Shown piece after piece: positions 61,380-64,000 of a DNA stretch of 64,000 bases. Source of the stretch: Hyphomicrobium sp. (GTDB lineage Bacteria; Pseudomonadota; Alphaproteobacteria; Rhizobiales; Hyphomicrobiaceae); NCBI RefSeq assembly GCF_003987855.1, contig NZ_RXIZ01000022.1:3567-67566 (forward strand), read 5' to 3'. The notes beneath the pieces were generated by a model. It was not told where the DNA came from, ran no database searches, and saw only the letters and a list, made by a program, of their open reading frames with translations. Each line of letters opens with the position of its first letter. Within the stretch, counting starts at the first letter, position 1. Both the position numbers and the translations under genes were made by a program.

Positions 61380-61579
61380 CCGTTTTGATTCGGCTGAAAG
61401 GCGTAGACCCTCTGATTTTCCATCGTGATTTGAAGAAGAAGGGCGGAATTGCGAATTCGTCGCGTCTATCCACACCTGGACGCGGGGCATTTCGGAACCC
61501 ATTTCACTGTCCAGAAGTTCAATGGAACGCGCAGACAGAGTGCACCTTCCCCCGGCGTACTGCGCAAGTGAGAACGATC

Positions 61580-61864
61580 ATGGACCAGAAATTCGTCTAC
61601 CACCCCCTCAACCGCACGAACTCTTCGCGTGCACACGCCGCGAGCGCGAAATTGGTCGTGTCGGAATATCTTGCTTATCTGACCATGCTTTCGGCGGCGG
61701 TCGTTATTGCAATCGTTACCTTCGCTTACGCCGCTAATATTACAGTGCACTGGCTCTCTCACGTCAACGGCCCTGGCTTCTTTTCGTCAGAAGTCCAGCC
61801 CGTATCGAATTCCAGCATCAAGCCGTTCGCGCCCGAGAAGGTTGCGATGGTTTCAGCGCGTTGA
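61580..61864 (+). CDS. Small single-TM hypothetical protein (94 aa)
   Basis: MDQKFVYHPLNRTNSSRAHAASAKLVVSEYLAYLTMLSAAVVIAIVTFAYAANITVHWLSH; followed by a terminator. Confidence 0.6.
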   Translation: MDQKFVYHPLNRTNSSRAHAASAKLVVSEYLAYLTMLSAAVVIAIVTFAYAANITVHWLSHVNGPGFFSSEVQPVSNSSIKPFAPEKVAMVSAR

Positions 61865-61899
61865 ACTGAATTCTTCGTCCACGCCTCGTGAATGCTTGA

Positions 61900-61929
61900 T
61901 CCTCGGGTTTCCCAACCCGAGGACTTTTT
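61900..61929 (+). terminator. Rho-independent terminator
   Basis: TCCTCGGGTT-TCCC-AACCCGAGGA-CTTTTTA. Confidence 0.85.
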
Positions 61930-61962
61930 ATTGCGTGCGAGCGGCTGCAGCGGCGGTGAGGA

Positions 61963-64000
61963 TCAGCCGCTGATCTTGGAGAAGTCGGCGACGGTGGCCG
62001 TCGCGGCGCGGATCTCGGACAACAGGTGCAGGCGGTTCTCGCGCACCTTCTTATCTTCTGCATTCACCAGGATCTTATCGAAGAACTGATCCACGGGGGC
62101 GCGGAGTTCGGACAGCGCGCGCATAGCACCGCCGAAATTTTCGACCTGTATCGCGGCGACGGTATCCTGCTTTACGGCTTCGATGGCGGCGGCGAGCGCG
62201 ATTTCTTCTTTCTCGGTGAGAAGCGCAAGATCATAGGAACCCGCGTAGGACTTCTTGTCCTTTTTCTCTTCGATCGAGAGGATGTTGGCGGCGCGTTTGA
62301 CGCCGGCGAGCAGATTGGCGCCGTCGTCGGTCTTCAAGAAGTCGTCGAGCGCTTCGACGCGACGGACGATGAGCGCGAGGTCCTCCTGGCCCCCTAGCGA
62401 AAACACAGCGTCGATCAGGTCGTGGCGCTTGCCTTGATCCTTGAGGAAGACCTTCAGGCGGTCGGCGAAGAAGGAGAGCAGATCTTCCTTCACCTTCGGA
62501 ACATCGAACCTGTTGGGCATCAGCGCGTTGCTTGGAGCCCCTACCCCGCCTTTGAGTTTCCAACCAAAGAGTTTGGCAGAACTGTCGATGGCAGTGAGCA
62601 GAGGAAGACGAAGGTCATTCTCCAGCACGATGCGAATGACGCCGAGCGCGGCGCGGCGAAGCTGGTAGGGATCGCCGGAGCCGGTTGGCTTTTCGCCGAT
62701 GGCCCAGAAGCCAACGAGCGTGTCGAGCTTGTCGGCGAGGGCGACGGCGCAGGCGACGGCGTCGCCCTGATCTTCACGCGGAACGGAATCGGTCGGGCCC
62801 TTCGGCTTGTAGTGCAGCTCGATGGCGCGGGCGATTTCGGGCTTAGTGCCGACGTGCTCCGCATAGTAGCGGCCCATCAAGCCTTGCAGCTCGGGGAACT
62901 CGCCAACCATTTCGGAAACGAGGTCCGCCTTGCAGAGACCAGCGGCGCGGCGCGCATCTTCCGGCACGGCATCACAGGCACCAGCGAGTTCGAACGCGAG
63001 CTGCTCGATGCGCTCAACGCGATCTTTCTGCGAACCGAGCTTCTCGTGGAACGTGACGTGTTCGAGCCGACCCGCCATCTCGCCCAGCGGATGCTTCAGG
63101 TCCTGCTCCCAGAAGAACTTCGCATCCGACAGGCGCGCGCGACTGACCTTCTCGTTGCCCGAGATGATTTCCTTGCCCCCATCTTTGGCGACGAGGTTCG
63201 AAACGAGAAGGAACTTGTTTGCGAGTTTCTTTGATTTCGGATCGCGAACGGAAAAGCACTTCTGGTGCGTCTTCATCGAGGTGGTGAGAACTTCGCCCGG
63301 GACTTCGAGGAAGGCCTTTTCGAACGATCCCATCAGAACGACCGGCCACTCGGTCAGCCCGGCATTCTCCGCTAGAAGCGCGTCATCCTCAACGAGCTCG
63401 AGCTTGGCTTCCTTGGCGAGCGCATGCGCCTGCTCGGAGATCGCAGCGACCCGTTTTGCCGGATCGAGCATGACGTGGTGCGCCAGGAGCTTCTCTTCGT
63501 AGTCGGCGAAGCTTTTGACCTTGAACGGTCCGGGACCGAGGAAACGATGGCCTCGGGTTTCATTGGCCGACGCAAGGCCGTTGATTTCGAACGGCACGAC
63601 CTTGCCGCCAAGCAGGCAGAGCACCGACTGGAGCGGACGCACCCACTGAAAGGGAGACGCGCCCCAGCGCATCGATTTCGGCCAGGGGAATTTCGCGACG
63701 ACGTCGATGACCGTTTCGGCGATGATCTCAGCCGCGGCCCGGCCGGGCTTCTCGATGTTGGCGACGTAATAATCGCCCTTCTTGTCGTCCTTGACGACAG
63801 AGGCGTCCTTGATAGACGCAAGGCCAGCAGACTTCAGGAACCCGGCGACCGCTTGTTCCGGCGCACCGACGCGCGGACCCTTCTTCTCTTCGGAAATCGC
63901 AGGGGAGCCGTGCGGGACATTATCGATGACAAGCGTCAGCCGACGAGGCGTGGAATAGGCCCGCGCGTCGCCAACTTCCAGACCGCGCGATTTAAGGCCG
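61963..64000 (-). CDS. glyS: Glycyl-tRNA synthetase beta subunit (5' end outside window)
   Basis: Reading frame stays open through 64000 (GLEVGDARAYSTPRRLTLVIDNVPHG...); KFPWPKSMRWGASPFQWVRPLQSVLCLLGG; the track start at 63672 is only an internal Met. Confidence 0.95.
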   Translation of the reverse strand, partial: GLKSRGLEVGDARAYSTPRRLTLVIDNVPHGSPAISEEKKGPRVGAPEQAVAGFLKSAGLASIKDASVVKDDKKGDYYVANIEKPGRAAAEIIAETVIDVVAKFPWPKSMRWGASPFQWVRPLQSVLCLLGGKVVPFEINGLASANETRGHRFLGPGPFKVKSFADYEEKLLAHHVMLDPAKRVAAISEQAHALAKEAKLELVEDDALLAENAGLTEWPVVLMGSFEKAFLEVPGEVLTTSMKTHQKCFSVRDPKSKKLANKFLLVSNLVAKDGGKEIISGNEKVSRARLSDAKFFWEQDLKHPLGEMAGRLEHVTFHEKLGSQKDRVERIEQLAFELAGACDAVPEDARRAAGLCKADLVSEMVGEFPELQGLMGRYYAEHVGTKPEIARAIELHYKPKGPTDSVPREDQGDAVACAVALADKLDTLVGFWAIGEKPTGSGDPYQLRRAALGVIRIVLENDLRLPLLTAIDSSAKLFGWKLKGGVGAPSNALMPNRFDVPKVKEDLLSFFADRLKVFLKDQGKRHDLIDAVFSLGGQEDLALIVRRVEALDDFLKTDDGANLLAGVKRAANILSIEEKKDKKSYAGSYDLALLTEKEEIALAAAIEAVKQDTVAAIQVENFGGAMRALSELRAPVDQFFDKILVNAEDKKVRENRLHLLSEIRAATATVADFSKISG

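Noticed and set aside
61963-63672. glyS beginning at the ATG at 63672 as in the ORF track
   Set aside because: The frame stays open to the window edge with GlyS-like N-terminal sequence, so the gene is truncated by the window rather than starting there.

Overview
The window is about 64 kb of high-GC alphaproteobacterial chromosome. Gene content and order suggest a Rhizobiales/Hyphomicrobium-like organism, but that is inference. Most of it is ordinary core genome: PHB genes (phbA, phbB, phaR), rpmF, mtgA, an ispA-type polyprenyl synthase, ispG, zur-znuC-znuB, aspS, rnd, a DnaJ-like gene, ppx-ppk-hdaA-perM-pgsA, purM, purN, ndk, an ABC-F ATPase and the 3' part of glyS. The most interesting segment is about 24999-32845. 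An intact tRNA-Leu(TAA) lies there, and a perfect 55-bp copy of its 3' half sits 7.76 kb downstream of its 3' end. Together they bracket what looks like an integrase-less genomic island carrying an RND efflux pump, two paralogous TetR regulators, an alpha/beta hydrolase and two small ORFs. Four 18-bp inverted-repeat operator-like sites (AGATGacgatcgtCATCT type) lie in two tandem pairs in front of two transcription units of the island, and a weaker fifth match lies at a third promoter. Other points of interest are a 1114-aa membrane/coiled-coil protein with a tandem duplicated C-terminal domain, an orphan XoxF-like PQQ dehydrogenase with a lanthanide-type DYD motif in a 5-kb block separating purM from purN, an EAL protein with a degenerate GGDEF site, a NYN-nuclease/LOTUS-like protein, and a ZnuC with His-rich segments at both ends. 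No CRISPR array, rRNA or recognisable transposase was seen.
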